DNA of 41,977 bases, from positions 1-41,977 of the forward strand of contig NZ_PQSR01000068.1 of the NCBI RefSeq assembly GCF_002920635.1. The letters are read 5' to 3'. Positions 31,949 through 39,999 of this stretch are shown here, one piece after another. The DNA is from Streptomyces sp. Ru72. GTDB lineage: Bacteria; Actinomycetota; Actinomycetes; Streptomycetales; Streptomycetaceae. Position numbers and translations under genes: made by a program. Position 1 is the first letter of the stretch; each line of letters opens with the position of its first letter. Under the pieces are notes generated by a model. That model was not told the DNA's origin, ran no database searches, and saw only the letters and a program-made list of their open reading frames with translations.

Positions 31949-32856
31949 CGGTTCTCCACCCGCCGGTTGACGATCAGCTGGATGATCGCGACGGCCATCA
32001 GGATGAGCATGAGCACGAATGACGCGGCGCTCGCGTAGCCGATCTGGCCCCGTTTGAAGCCGGTCTCATAGATGTACTGGACGAGCAGGTTGTTCGACGA
32101 TCCGGGTCCGCCGTTGTTGAGGGCGACGAACACCGGGTATTCCTTCATCGCGTTGATCGTGTTGAGCAGGATGACGATGAACGAGGTGGGCGCGATGCTC
32201 GGCAGCGTGATGCTGATGAACTGGCGCCACGGACCGGCGCCGTCGAGCGAGGCCGCCTCGTAGTACGACACCGGTACGTTCTTGATCGCCGCGATGAACA
32301 GCAGCATCGTGAAACCCGTCCACATCCAGGATGCCGCCATCACCACCACCAGCAGCGACAGGTCCGCGTTCGACTGCCACGGAACGGCACCTCCGCCGAG
32401 CTTCTCGATGACGTAGTTGACCAGTCCGAAGTTCTCGCCGAACAGCCACCGCCACAGGACGCCCACGACGATGGGCGACAGCAGCCACGGAATGAAGAAG
32501 ATGACGCGGGCGACCGACGCGCCCTTGGCGTGCTTGTTCACCACCAGGTTGGCGGCGAGCAGCGAGAGCGCGAAGTTCAGCGGGACGAAGAGGACGGTGT
32601 ACAGCAGCGTCCGGCTCAGCGCGTCGTAGAACGTGGAGTCCCCGAACAGGTTGTGGTAGTTGTCCAGTCCGACCCACTGGAACACCCCCACGCCCGTGTA
32701 GTTCGTGAAGGAGTAGACGAGACCGATCACCGCCGGCCAGACGAAGAACAACGCGAAGAGCACGACGTTGGCCGCGATGAGGACGAGCGGCGCAAGGGTG
32801 TACTTACTGCGTCTCCTGGGCGGGCTCGCGGACACGTCCGAGGCGCTTATGGTCAT
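31945..32856 (-). CDS. Sugar ABC transporter permease (MalF-like), system 2
   Basis: 303 residues and six membrane helices starting about residue 22, with the EAA motif EAASLDGAGPWRQFISITLPSI. It forms the channel with the following MalG-like protein. A large hairpin separates it from the upstream binding-protein gene, so permease transcripts are probably less abundant than those of the binding protein. Confidence 0.9.
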   Translation of the reverse strand: MTISASDVSASPPRRRSKYTLAPLVLIAANVVLFALFFVWPAVIGLVYSFTNYTGVGVFQWVGLDNYHNLFGDSTFYDALSRTLLYTVLFVPLNFALSLLAANLVVNKHAKGASVARVIFFIPWLLSPIVVGVLWRWLFGENFGLVNYVIEKLGGGAVPWQSNADLSLLVVVMAASWMWTGFTMLLFIAAIKNVPVSYYEAASLDGAGPWRQFISITLPSIAPTSFIVILLNTINAMKEYPVFVALNNGGPGSSNNLLVQYIYETGFKRGQIGYASAASFVLMLILMAVAIIQLIVNRRVENR

Positions 32857-32927
32857 CTTCCTGACTCCGTGCTGGTGGAATGGATTGCTGTGGGCTCACG
32901 CATGAGCCCGGCATCACACGGGCGTCA

Positions 32928-32965
32928 GGGCCGGGCGGCGGTGTCTCGACTCCGCCGCCCGGCCC
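32928..32965 (-). terminator. Intercistronic attenuator hairpin
   Basis: A perfect 14-bp stem (32928-32941 with 32952-32965) and a 10-base loop, 6 bases after the binding-protein stop. A smaller GGGCTC/GAGCCC hairpin follows at 32892-32909. The position between binding protein and permeases is typical of partial termination or mRNA protection. Confidence 0.8.
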
Positions 32966-32971
32966 CGCGGC

Positions 32972-34300
32972 CTACGATCCGCCGCCGACCTGCTGGTTGT
33001 AGCCGGCCACGATGTTCTCCAGGGCCTTGTCGGACGACTGCTGGCCGTTGATCGCCTTGCCGAGCTCCGTCTTGGTCGGGTCCTCGGTGAGGCTCTTGCC
33101 CTTCAGCACCCACTGCGTCTGCGCGTTGTTGAAGTAGCCGGAGATCGGGGCGTAGAGCGGGATCTCCTCGTTGTACAGCTTGAACGCCGCCTGCGCCGCC
33201 TCGGAGGTGAAGGGGTACTTCGGGTTCAGACCGTTCTCGACCGGCAGGAATCCGGAGGCCTCGCACAGCTCACGGTAGTGGTCCGGCTCGTAGATCCAGG
33301 ACAGGAACTTCTGCGCGGCGGTGGCCGCGGCGCCGTTGTTGTTGAAGCCGACCATCATGCCGCCGCTGTTGACGTCGCTGGCCTGCACCGGCTCGGCGGG
33401 CGTCGGGACGCTGGCCCAGTCGAACTTCTTGATGCTCTCGGCGAAGGCCGCGACCTGCCACACGCCGGACCAGTAGGCGACCACGTCACCGCTCTGGAAC
33501 ATGGCGGACGGATCGGCGCCGCTGGTCCACACCGACTTGGGCATGGTCTTGTCGTCGTTCCATCCGACGAAGGTGTTCACGGCCTTCTTGGTCGCCGCGT
33601 CCACGGAGAACTTGCCGGAGGAGTCCGCGTGGACGTACTGCCCGCCCATCTCGTACACCATGGCACGGAGCCGGGAAGGCGACTGGTCGAACGCCAGGGA
33701 GTACTTGGCGCCGGTCTTCTCGCGGACCTTGTTCGCCGCGGCGATGAAGTCGGTCCAGGTCCAGGTCTTCTGGGGCGAGGTCGGGAAGGAGACGCCGGCC
33801 TTCTTGAACAGCGACTCGTTGATGAACAAGCCGGACGCGGTGATGTCCGAGGGGATGGACAGCACCTTCCCGGACGAGTCCTTGGCGAGGAAGTTGGCGT
33901 TGATGTTGTAGCTCTTGTTGCCGGCGATGGACTTGAGGTCGATCAGCTTGCTCGACCAGATCGGGTCCAGTGCCGGCACGGCCGCCACGTCGGGCAGGGA
34001 GTTCGCCTGCGCGGCGTTGTGCAGCTTCGTCGTGTAGCCGTCGTAGGGGATGTTGACGAGCTTGACGTCGACGCCGGCTTCCTTCTTGTACTGCGCCACC
34101 AGCTTCTTCCAGCCCGCGTCCTGCCCCGGGACCGTGGAGATCCAGAACGTCAGCGACTTCGAGTTCCCGCCCGAGCCGGACCCCGACCCGCAGGCGGAGA
34201 GCAGAAGGGCACCTGCCGCGGCCGCGGCAGCGAGGGGAACCACGCGGCGTATGCCGCCACGGCCGAGTCGGCGGGAGCGCCGCACACCCACACTGGTCAT
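32972..34300 (-). CDS. Sugar ABC transporter substrate-binding lipoprotein, system 2
   Basis: 442 residues. The signal peptide has twin arginines and the lipobox LLLSAC (lipid-bearing Cys37), then a Gly/Ser linker and a family-1 solute-binding fold (LTFWISTVPGQDAGWKKL; LPDVAAVPALDPIWSS; IPSDITASGLFINESLFKKAGV; DVVAYWSGVWQVAAFAESI). The protein binds an unknown carbohydrate at the outer membrane face for the two permeases. The ATG at 34300 follows AAGGGA. It is divergent from the ROK regulator, and a promoter with an embedded palindrome lies 67 bases upstream. Confidence 0.88.
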   Translation of the reverse strand: MTSVGVRRSRRLGRGGIRRVVPLAAAAAAGALLLSACGSGSGSGGNSKSLTFWISTVPGQDAGWKKLVAQYKKEAGVDVKLVNIPYDGYTTKLHNAAQANSLPDVAAVPALDPIWSSKLIDLKSIAGNKSYNINANFLAKDSSGKVLSIPSDITASGLFINESLFKKAGVSFPTSPQKTWTWTDFIAAANKVREKTGAKYSLAFDQSPSRLRAMVYEMGGQYVHADSSGKFSVDAATKKAVNTFVGWNDDKTMPKSVWTSGADPSAMFQSGDVVAYWSGVWQVAAFAESIKKFDWASVPTPAEPVQASDVNSGGMMVGFNNNGAAATAAQKFLSWIYEPDHYRELCEASGFLPVENGLNPKYPFTSEAAQAAFKLYNEEIPLYAPISGYFNNAQTQWVLKGKSLTEDPTKTELGKAINGQQSSDKALENIVAGYNQQVGGGS

Positions 34301-34366
34301 CTTCGATCCCTTTTCGTCGTAGCGGACGGAGCACGCCACCGGCCGCTGGCAGTAGCAGGTTCCCGT

Positions 34367-34395
34367 TTCCTATCACTGTGATGGAATACCCACAA
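34367..34395 (-). promoter_or_regulatory. Promoter of ABC system 2 with embedded palindrome
   Basis: TTGTGG (34395-34390), 17 bases, TAGGAA (34372-34367) on the minus strand. The palindrome ATCAC-T-GTGAT (34372-34382) covers the end of the -10 and the adjacent spacer, a good place for a repressor such as the divergent ROK protein to bind. Confidence 0.5.
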
Positions 34396-34430
34396 GGGTT
34401 GGCGGCATCTCATTTGCACATCTGGCGCTC

Positions 34431-34458
34431 TTGTCGCGCAGCAGGGGGCTGATAGTCT
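34431..34458 (+). promoter_or_regulatory. Possible promoter of the ROK regulator
   Basis: TTGTCG (34431-34436), 16 bases, TAGTCT (34453-34458), giving a leader of about 60 bases. Confidence 0.35.
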
Positions 34459-34524
34459 CCGGGCCACAGCCGAGAAACGAGCGGACGAGACTTATCCTCA
34501 GTCCGATGGTTATTGGGGAGGGTT

Positions 34525-35703
34525 GTGAAACGACGGGCGCCGCGCACCGCGACAACTCGGCACGTCACCGAGATCAACCGGACCGCGATCCTAGACGTAC
34601 TCCGCGAGCACGGACCACTGTCTCGACGTGACATCCAGGAGCGCACCGGGCTCGGCTCGGCCACCATCGAACGCCTGTGCTCGGCGCTCATAGAGGAAGG
34701 CTCGGTCGAACTCGCGGGACAGGTGCGATCCTCGGTCGGCCGGCCCTCGACGCTGCTGCGCTTCGCGTCGTCGGCGCGCGCCATCATGGCGGTCGACGTC
34801 ACCGAGTACACGGCACGAGGACGCCTGGTCAACCTGGGCGGAACCACGCTGTACGAGGAGAGCCACACCTTCGATCTCGACGGCCAGGACGCGGGCGCCG
34901 CCCGCATCAACGGGCTGCTCCACCTCGTCGACCGGCTGACCTCCCCGGAGACGGGGGTGACGGCGCCGATCGTCGCCATCGGCATCACGGTTCCCGGCAT
35001 CGTGCACGCGGGGGTCGTGTCGAAGGCGGTCGAACTCGACTGGCGGGAAGTGCCGCTCGCCGACATCGTCTCGGCACGGTGCGGTCTGCCGATCCACATC
35101 GAGAACGACGCCAACGCGACGGCCTACGGCGAGTGGACCGGCGGAGCCCTCGCGAACGCACAGAGTGCCGTCGCGCTCGTGCTGGGCGCCAGACTGAGCG
35201 CCGGGATAATCAACGAGGGACATCTCTACCGTGGGCACCGGTCGGCCGCGGGTGAGATCGGCTTCCTGCTGACCTCCAGCGCGTCGTTCGCCCGCTACTT
35301 CACGGAACAGGGCGACGTCGAGTCGACCCTGGCGGCTCAGGTGCTTCCGTTCGCCGCCCGGGAGGGCCTGCACGGCAAGCGCATCGGTCCCGCGTTCCGC
35401 GCGATGATGGCCTGCTGCCGGGAGGGCGACAGCGAGGCCGCGCGGGCCCGCGACGAGTTCTTCGACTCGATCGCCCTCGCCCTCGTCGCCACCTCGGTCG
35501 TGCTCTCGCCCCAGGTCATCGTGCTCGCCGGCGCGTTCGCACAGTACAGCGAGGAGTCCGCGGAACAGCTGACCAAGCGCCTCGTCGGCCGGATCCCCTG
35601 GGTGCCGCGGATAGCGGTGAGCGAACTCGGCTTCGACGCGGCGATCACCGGCGTGAGCGCGCTGACGATCGAACACGCCCGTTCCGCGACGTACCTCGCA
35701 TGA
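34525..35703 (+). CDS. ROK-family transcriptional regulator
   Basis: 392 residues. The N-terminal winged helix (about 12-75; NRTAILDVLREHGPLSRRDIQERTGLGSATIERLCSALIEEG) is followed by a ROK sugar-kinase-like domain (MAVDVTEYTARGRLVNLGG; VAIGITVPGIV; HIENDANATAYGEW; GHRSAAGEIGFLL). The usual ROK zinc-binding Cys cluster (CxCGxxGC) after the GEIG segment is absent, which fits a regulator rather than a kinase. It probably controls the divergent ABC operon. The GTG at 34525 is preferred, with GGGGAGGG just upstream; an in-frame TTG at 34513 lies inside that site. Confidence 0.87.
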   Translation: MKRRAPRTATTRHVTEINRTAILDVLREHGPLSRRDIQERTGLGSATIERLCSALIEEGSVELAGQVRSSVGRPSTLLRFASSARAIMAVDVTEYTARGRLVNLGGTTLYEESHTFDLDGQDAGAARINGLLHLVDRLTSPETGVTAPIVAIGITVPGIVHAGVVSKAVELDWREVPLADIVSARCGLPIHIENDANATAYGEWTGGALANAQSAVALVLGARLSAGIINEGHLYRGHRSAAGEIGFLLTSSASFARYFTEQGDVESTLAAQVLPFAAREGLHGKRIGPAFRAMMACCREGDSEAARARDEFFDSIALALVATSVVLSPQVIVLAGAFAQYSEESAEQLTKRLVGRIPWVPRIAVSELGFDAAITGVSALTIEHARSATYLA

Positions 35704-35720
35704 TGCCGTCGGCATGTGGC

Positions 35721-35738
35721 GCCCGGACGTCACCGGGC
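35721..35738 (+). terminator. Small hairpin after the ROK gene
   Basis: GCCCGG (35721-35726), 6-base loop, CCGGGC (35733-35738), 17 bases after the ROK stop. Confidence 0.45.
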
Positions 35739-35806
35739 GGGCGCGCCGTCGGCAGCGCGACAGCCCTACTTCCTACCACCAGCCGAACCAGGATGGAGCG
35801 TGAGCA

Positions 35807-36916
35807 ATGGATGAAATGATACGGATTGCGGTGGTGGGTACCGGCGACGTCGCCATGGACCACGCGGCCGCGCTCACGTCCCCCGGTCCGGTCGCCGCTC
35901 GGATCGTGGCTGCGGCGGACACCGACCGGACCCGGCTGGACGCCTTCCTGGCCAAGCACGGGGCACCGGCCGGCTACGACGACCTCGACGAGTTGCTCGC
36001 CCGGTCCCGCCCCGACCTGGTGTATCTGTGCACGCCGCCCGGTCTCCACCGCGAACAGACACTGGCCTGCCTGCGCTCCGGGGCCAGCGTGCTGGTGGAG
36101 AAGCCACCTGCTCTGTCGTTGCGGGAACTCGACGAGATCGCCGCCGCCGTGAGCGACCCGCCGTGGTTCGCGACCGTGTTCCAGCACCGTTTCGGCCGGG
36201 GCCAGGCCCGGCTCAAGGCCTTGGTGGACTCGGGACTGCTGGGCCGCCCGCTGCTGGCGGTCTGCCACACCACCTGGTTCCGCGACCAGGCGTACTTCGA
36301 CGTGCCCTGGCGCGGCCGGTGGGACACCGAGGGCGGCGGACCCACGATGGGGCTCGGCATCCACCAGATGGACATGATGCTGGACCTGCTCGGCGACTGG
36401 ACCGAGGTGCGGGCCGTCACCAGGACGCAGGCGCGCCGCACGGAGACCGAGGACGTCTCGCTGGCGCATGTGGCGTTCGCCAACGGCGCCGTGGCCTCCG
36501 TGGTGAACAGCGCCCTCTCGCCGCGTCAGGAGTCGTACCTGCGTTACGACTTCGAGCACGCCACCGTGGAGGTGACGCACCTGTACGGGTACCGGGACGA
36601 GGACTGGCGTGTGACGCCGGCACCCGGGCACGACGACGTGCTCGCCGCGTGGCAGGCCGGCCTGACCGGTGCCGGGGACGGGGCGGCCGCGCAGAACTCC
36701 CGTAGTGGGCACTGGGCCCAGTTCGCGAAGGTGCTGTCCTCCCTGCGCGACGGCACCCCGCCGCCCGTGCCGCTCGAAGAGTCCCGGCGAACTCTCGCGC
36801 TGGTGGCCGGTATCTACGCGTCCGCCGCGACCGACCGCCCGGTGAAACCCTCTGACGTCTCTCCCGGTACGCCCTTCTACGACAGCATGGCCGGCAGCCG
36901 CGTCGGCCCCGGCTGA
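35807..36916 (+). CDS. Gfo/Idh/MocA-family oxidoreductase
   Basis: 369 residues. The N-terminal NAD(P)-binding Rossmann fold begins IRIAVVGTGDVA (about 5-16). The catalytic Lys99 sits in VEKPPALS, and the C-terminal beta-sheet domain carries the GGGPTMGLGIHQMDMMLDLLG segment (about 178-198), equivalent to the active-site G-x-H-x-x-D region. It would oxidise a sugar or sugar derivative. It lies 103 bases after the ROK gene in the same direction and may handle the sugar imported by ABC system 2. The ATG at 35807 follows GGAG by 7 bases. Confidence 0.88.
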   Translation: MDEMIRIAVVGTGDVAMDHAAALTSPGPVAARIVAAADTDRTRLDAFLAKHGAPAGYDDLDELLARSRPDLVYLCTPPGLHREQTLACLRSGASVLVEKPPALSLRELDEIAAAVSDPPWFATVFQHRFGRGQARLKALVDSGLLGRPLLAVCHTTWFRDQAYFDVPWRGRWDTEGGGPTMGLGIHQMDMMLDLLGDWTEVRAVTRTQARRTETEDVSLAHVAFANGAVASVVNSALSPRQESYLRYDFEHATVEVTHLYGYRDEDWRVTPAPGHDDVLAAWQAGLTGAGDGAAAQNSRSGHWAQFAKVLSSLRDGTPPPVPLEESRRTLALVAGIYASAATDRPVKPSDVSPGTPFYDSMAGSRVGPG

Positions 36917-37111
36917 CGGATCGACCTCGTTCACGTACAGGACACGTCCCGGTCGACGAACTCTCGCCGAGGGGACACGGCTCGGCCGTAGATCTTCGCT
37001 CGTACGCATCAGCTGACTCGGGTGCCTCACGAGCCGTCCACGAGTCGCAAGCGATCGCACGCCACTTCCCACCCCGGCCGCACGGCCGAAGAACTGAAGA
37101 GAGGCTCACGC

Positions 37112-39034
37112 ATGTCGTCACCCGCCGGGCACCACACCACCTCGTCCGTGAACCGCCGAGGCTTCCTCAAGACCTCGCTGGGTGCCTCGGCGGGGCTCCT
37201 GGCCGCGCCCACCTTCGCCGGCTGGCTCGCCGCGGCGGACGCCAAGGCCGCCACGGGCCCCGCCGCGTTCGTCGACGACTACCGGACGAACGTGCTCGCC
37301 AACCTCACCCCCGAGACCAACGCGGTCGTCCGCGTCCTCGGCGGCATGAGCACGGTGTGGAAGACGGGCGACGCCTGGAACACCGGCACTCCCCTGATGC
37401 CCGAGGTGCTGCGTGCCAACATGCGCTACTGCGCCCGGATCACCTCCGCCCGCACCGACGCGCAGGCGAAAGAGGCGTTCCTGTACGACCGGCAGCACCA
37501 GAGCTACGCGATGATCGCCGGCCTGGGCCCGCTCGCCGACCTCTACAAGGCGGGCGCCCAGGCGGTCACGTCGATCACGAGCGCGCCGGACGGCACGCCG
37601 CCCACCAAGATCGACGATGCTGTGCCCGCCGACGCCCCCGCAGGTTCCGCGCTCGGCGCCGGCTCCCACGACTCCGCGCTCGGCAAGGTGGCCGAGCTGG
37701 TCGACACGGTGCGCGGTCCCTACGCGTCCGGCAACCCGGCCAAGTACGCCTACCAGTACCCGCGTCCGTGGCGCATGAACGAGGACAGCGAGGTCGTCGA
37801 CACCGGGAGGACCGACGCGCTCGGCTACCCGGTCTACGAGTCCGACGTCGTCGTCGCCCCCCAGCTGCTGCGCCAGCGCAGCACCTCCCCGACCGACGAC
37901 GGCGGGTTCCCCAGCGGCCACACCAACGCCTTCCACCTGGCGGGGCTGGCCTACGCGTACGCGGTCCCGGAACGCTTCCAGGAGCTGGTGACCCGCGCCC
38001 TGGAGCTGAGCCACACCCGGATCGTGGCAGGCATGCACTCCACCGTCGACGTGATCGGCGGGCGCGTCATGGCCACCGCCCTGGCCGCCGCCACGCTCGC
38101 CGACCCGGCCAACGCCGGCCTCAAGGCCGCGGCACGCGCCCAGGCTCTCGCCTACTTCCAGGAGAAGACCGGCGCGACGGCCGACACGCTCTACGCCTAC
38201 GCGCACTCGGCGGGCACGGACACCGACCCGTACGCCGACCGGGACGCCAACGCCCGTGCGGTCGGGCCCCGGTTGACCTATGTGCTGACCCGCCACGGGT
38301 GCCACAGCGACCTGACCGTGCCCAAGGGCGCCGAGGTGCTGCTGGAGACGCGGCTGCCGTACCTGGACGCGGCGCAACGTCGTGAGGTGCTGCGCACGAC
38401 CGCACTGCCCTCCGGCTATGTGCTGCTGGACGGCTTCGAGCAGTGGGGGCGGCTGAACCTGTTCGCGGCGGCGGACGGTTACGGCTCCTTCGACTCGGAC
38501 GTGCGTGTGACGATGAACGCGGCCGAGGGCGGGTTCGCCGCGCACGACAGCTGGCGCAACGACATCGACGGCCAGGGCGGCCTGACCAAGCGCGGCAGCG
38601 GAACCCTGACCCTGACCGGGGACAACCGGTACACGGGCGGCACCGTGGTCGAGGACGGCACCCTGGTCGCCGCTTCGCGGAGCGCGCTGGGCCACGGTGA
38701 TGTGCGGGTGACGGGCGGAACGCTGGAGGTGACCGGCTCCGTACGGGTGCGCGGCTCCTACGCGCAGGCGGCCGGAGGGGCCCTGGACGTCACGCTCCGG
38801 GCGGGGCGCGAGGCGGCGCTGACGGTGGAACGGCGCGTGGTACTCGACCGCGCCGGCGTGCTGACGCTGCACCTGGACGAGGACCGGCCGCCGGCCGCGG
38901 GCGCCGCCGTACCTGTGGTGGCGGCAAGGTCGCTGCGCGGGCAGTTCGGGCGCGTCACCGTGGCGTCGGACGCCTACCGGGCGGTGCCGGTGTACACGGC
39001 GGAGGGGCTGGCGGTGCGGCTGCTGAAGCGGTAG
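37112..39034 (+). CDS. Secreted PAP2-type phosphatase with autotransporter-type repeat
   Basis: 640 residues with a Tat signal (NRRGFLKTS, about 14-22, followed by a hydrophobic run). The PAP2/class A acid phosphatase motifs are YQYPRPWRM (motif 1), GGFPSGHTNAFH with the catalytic His near residue 270 (motif 2), and SHTRIVAGMHSTVDVIGG near 300 (motif 3). After residue about 488 comes GSGTLTLTGDNRYTGGTVVEDGTLVA, an autotransporter-associated beta-strand repeat, then beta-helix-like sequence to the end. The enzyme would hydrolyse phosphomonoesters outside the cell. The ATG at 37112 follows GAGAGG by 8 bases; the upstream in-frame extension to 37022 has no site. Vanadium haloperoxidases share the motifs but seem less likely. 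Confidence 0.82.
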   Translation: MSSPAGHHTTSSVNRRGFLKTSLGASAGLLAAPTFAGWLAAADAKAATGPAAFVDDYRTNVLANLTPETNAVVRVLGGMSTVWKTGDAWNTGTPLMPEVLRANMRYCARITSARTDAQAKEAFLYDRQHQSYAMIAGLGPLADLYKAGAQAVTSITSAPDGTPPTKIDDAVPADAPAGSALGAGSHDSALGKVAELVDTVRGPYASGNPAKYAYQYPRPWRMNEDSEVVDTGRTDALGYPVYESDVVVAPQLLRQRSTSPTDDGGFPSGHTNAFHLAGLAYAYAVPERFQELVTRALELSHTRIVAGMHSTVDVIGGRVMATALAAATLADPANAGLKAAARAQALAYFQEKTGATADTLYAYAHSAGTDTDPYADRDANARAVGPRLTYVLTRHGCHSDLTVPKGAEVLLETRLPYLDAAQRREVLRTTALPSGYVLLDGFEQWGRLNLFAAADGYGSFDSDVRVTMNAAEGGFAAHDSWRNDIDGQGGLTKRGSGTLTLTGDNRYTGGTVVEDGTLVAASRSALGHGDVRVTGGTLEVTGSVRVRGSYAQAAGGALDVTLRAGREAALTVERRVVLDRAGVLTLHLDEDRPPAAGAAVPVVAARSLRGQFGRVTVASDAYRAVPVYTAEGLAVRLLKR

Positions 39035-39052
39035 CCGGTCGCAGTCCGGGGG

Positions 39053-39112
39053 ACGGGCACGGGAGCGTACGGATCGAGGGTGAGCGGCCGCCGTACGCGT
39101 ACCCGTGCCCGT
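39053..39112. terminator. Large bidirectional terminator
   Basis: Outer arms ACGGGCACGGG (39053-39063) and CCCGTGCCCGT (39102-39112), small internal bulge, inner arms GCGTACGG (39065-39072) and CCGTACGC (39091-39098), 18-base loop. It lies between convergent genes. Confidence 0.88.
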
Positions 39113-39123
39113 GCCGCACCTCG

Positions 39124-39789
39124 CTAGAGCGTGGTGCGGGACTCGAGGTCGCGACGGGTGTCGTTGCCGTAGACGCCGGTCTCGTCGCCGCGGATGCCGT
39201 ACCAGAGCTGGAAGCGGGCCACGGCTGCGGCGAGCGTGGCGTCGTAGCGGCCGTCGGTGGAGCCGTGCTCGTAGACGTCGGGGATGCGCAGCAGGCGTTT
39301 TTGCAGTTCCGTCACCTGCGGACCGCTGTCGCCCTCGCGCAGGGTCCCGGGGCCGTCGGGGTCGGTGCCCGTCCGCTGGGCGGGGGCGCTGGTGGCGGGT
39401 GGCCGGGGCGGCGGGGCCGCGGCGTGCTGCTCGGTGCCGTCACCCTGCGGGCCGGGCAGGAGGAGGGCGGCGCCGAAGCCGATGAGGGCGGCCGCGGTCA
39501 CCCCGACCGTGATCGCCGCGCGGCGCAGGGTGAGTCCGTCGTCGACGGGCCGCTCGCGCCGGCCCCGGGCGGACGGTACGGGAGGCAGTTCCTCCGTCGC
39601 GTCCTCGGCGGTCGCCGGCGCCAGGTGGACGACGATCGGCTCGTAGCCGGGTTGCGGCGGGCGCCCCTCCCCTTCCTGCAGCTCTCTGACCAGTTCGGCC
39701 AGGGCCTCGGTGCGGCGGCGGCGCACGACGTAGGTGGGTTCCGGCACCCGGCGCCGCAGCGACTGACCCTGCCCGGTCGGTGTCGACAC
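39124..39789 (-). CDS. Membrane protein with peptidoglycan-binding domain
   Basis: 221 residues. A basic cytoplasmic N-terminus (RRRRTEALAELVRELQEG) precedes one membrane helix (about 91-112), a Pro/Thr-rich linker, and a C-terminal PG_binding_1 domain (about 149-215; LREGDSGPQVTELQKRLLRI...DGRYDATLAAAVARFQLWYGI). It probably tethers the membrane to peptidoglycan, or is the non-catalytic part of a cell-wall enzyme. No catalytic domain is present. The GTG at 39789 follows AAGGAGAG. A 22-bp perfect palindrome lies 82 bases upstream in the divergent region. Confidence 0.8.
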   Translation of the reverse strand: MSTPTGQGQSLRRRVPEPTYVVRRRRTEALAELVRELQEGEGRPPQPGYEPIVVHLAPATAEDATEELPPVPSARGRRERPVDDGLTLRRAAITVGVTAAALIGFGAALLLPGPQGDGTEQHAAAPPPRPPATSAPAQRTGTDPDGPGTLREGDSGPQVTELQKRLLRIPDVYEHGSTDGRYDATLAAAVARFQLWYGIRGDETGVYGNDTRRDLESRTTL

Positions 39790-39871
39790 ACTGCTCTCCT
39801 TCCGTGCCCGCGGTCTCCCGCCGTCCCGGGAAGAGATACGCGTGGGCATGCCGACCGGTTCACCGGCAATC

Positions 39872-39893
39872 CACCGTCACCATGGTGACGGTG
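39872..39893. promoter_or_regulatory. 22-bp perfect palindrome, operator candidate
   Basis: Both strands read identically across the 22 bases; the half-site is CACCGTCACCA. It lies in the 210-base region between the divergent peptidoglycan-binding protein and the broken permease. With no loop, it looks like a dimeric repressor site rather than a terminator. The cognate protein is unknown. Confidence 0.6.
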
Positions 39894-39947
39894 CGTCCGT
39901 CCGACACCCGGCGACGGGTCCGGCTCTCGCACCGGCATACTGCGGCA

Positions 39948-39962
39948 TACCCCCAGGGGGTA
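39948..39962. promoter_or_regulatory. CsoR/CstR-like operator
   Basis: TACCCCC-A-GGGGGTA, a palindrome of the G/C-tract type bound by CsoR/RcnR/CstR/FrmR-family repressors. A TACAGT (39961-39966) immediately after it could be the -10, placing the site in the promoter spacer of the permease remnant that starts at 40000. The match to the family is by general pattern only. Confidence 0.55.
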
Positions 39963-39999
39963 CAGTCCGGTGTCGGACCATCAGGGAGGAGGGCACCTC

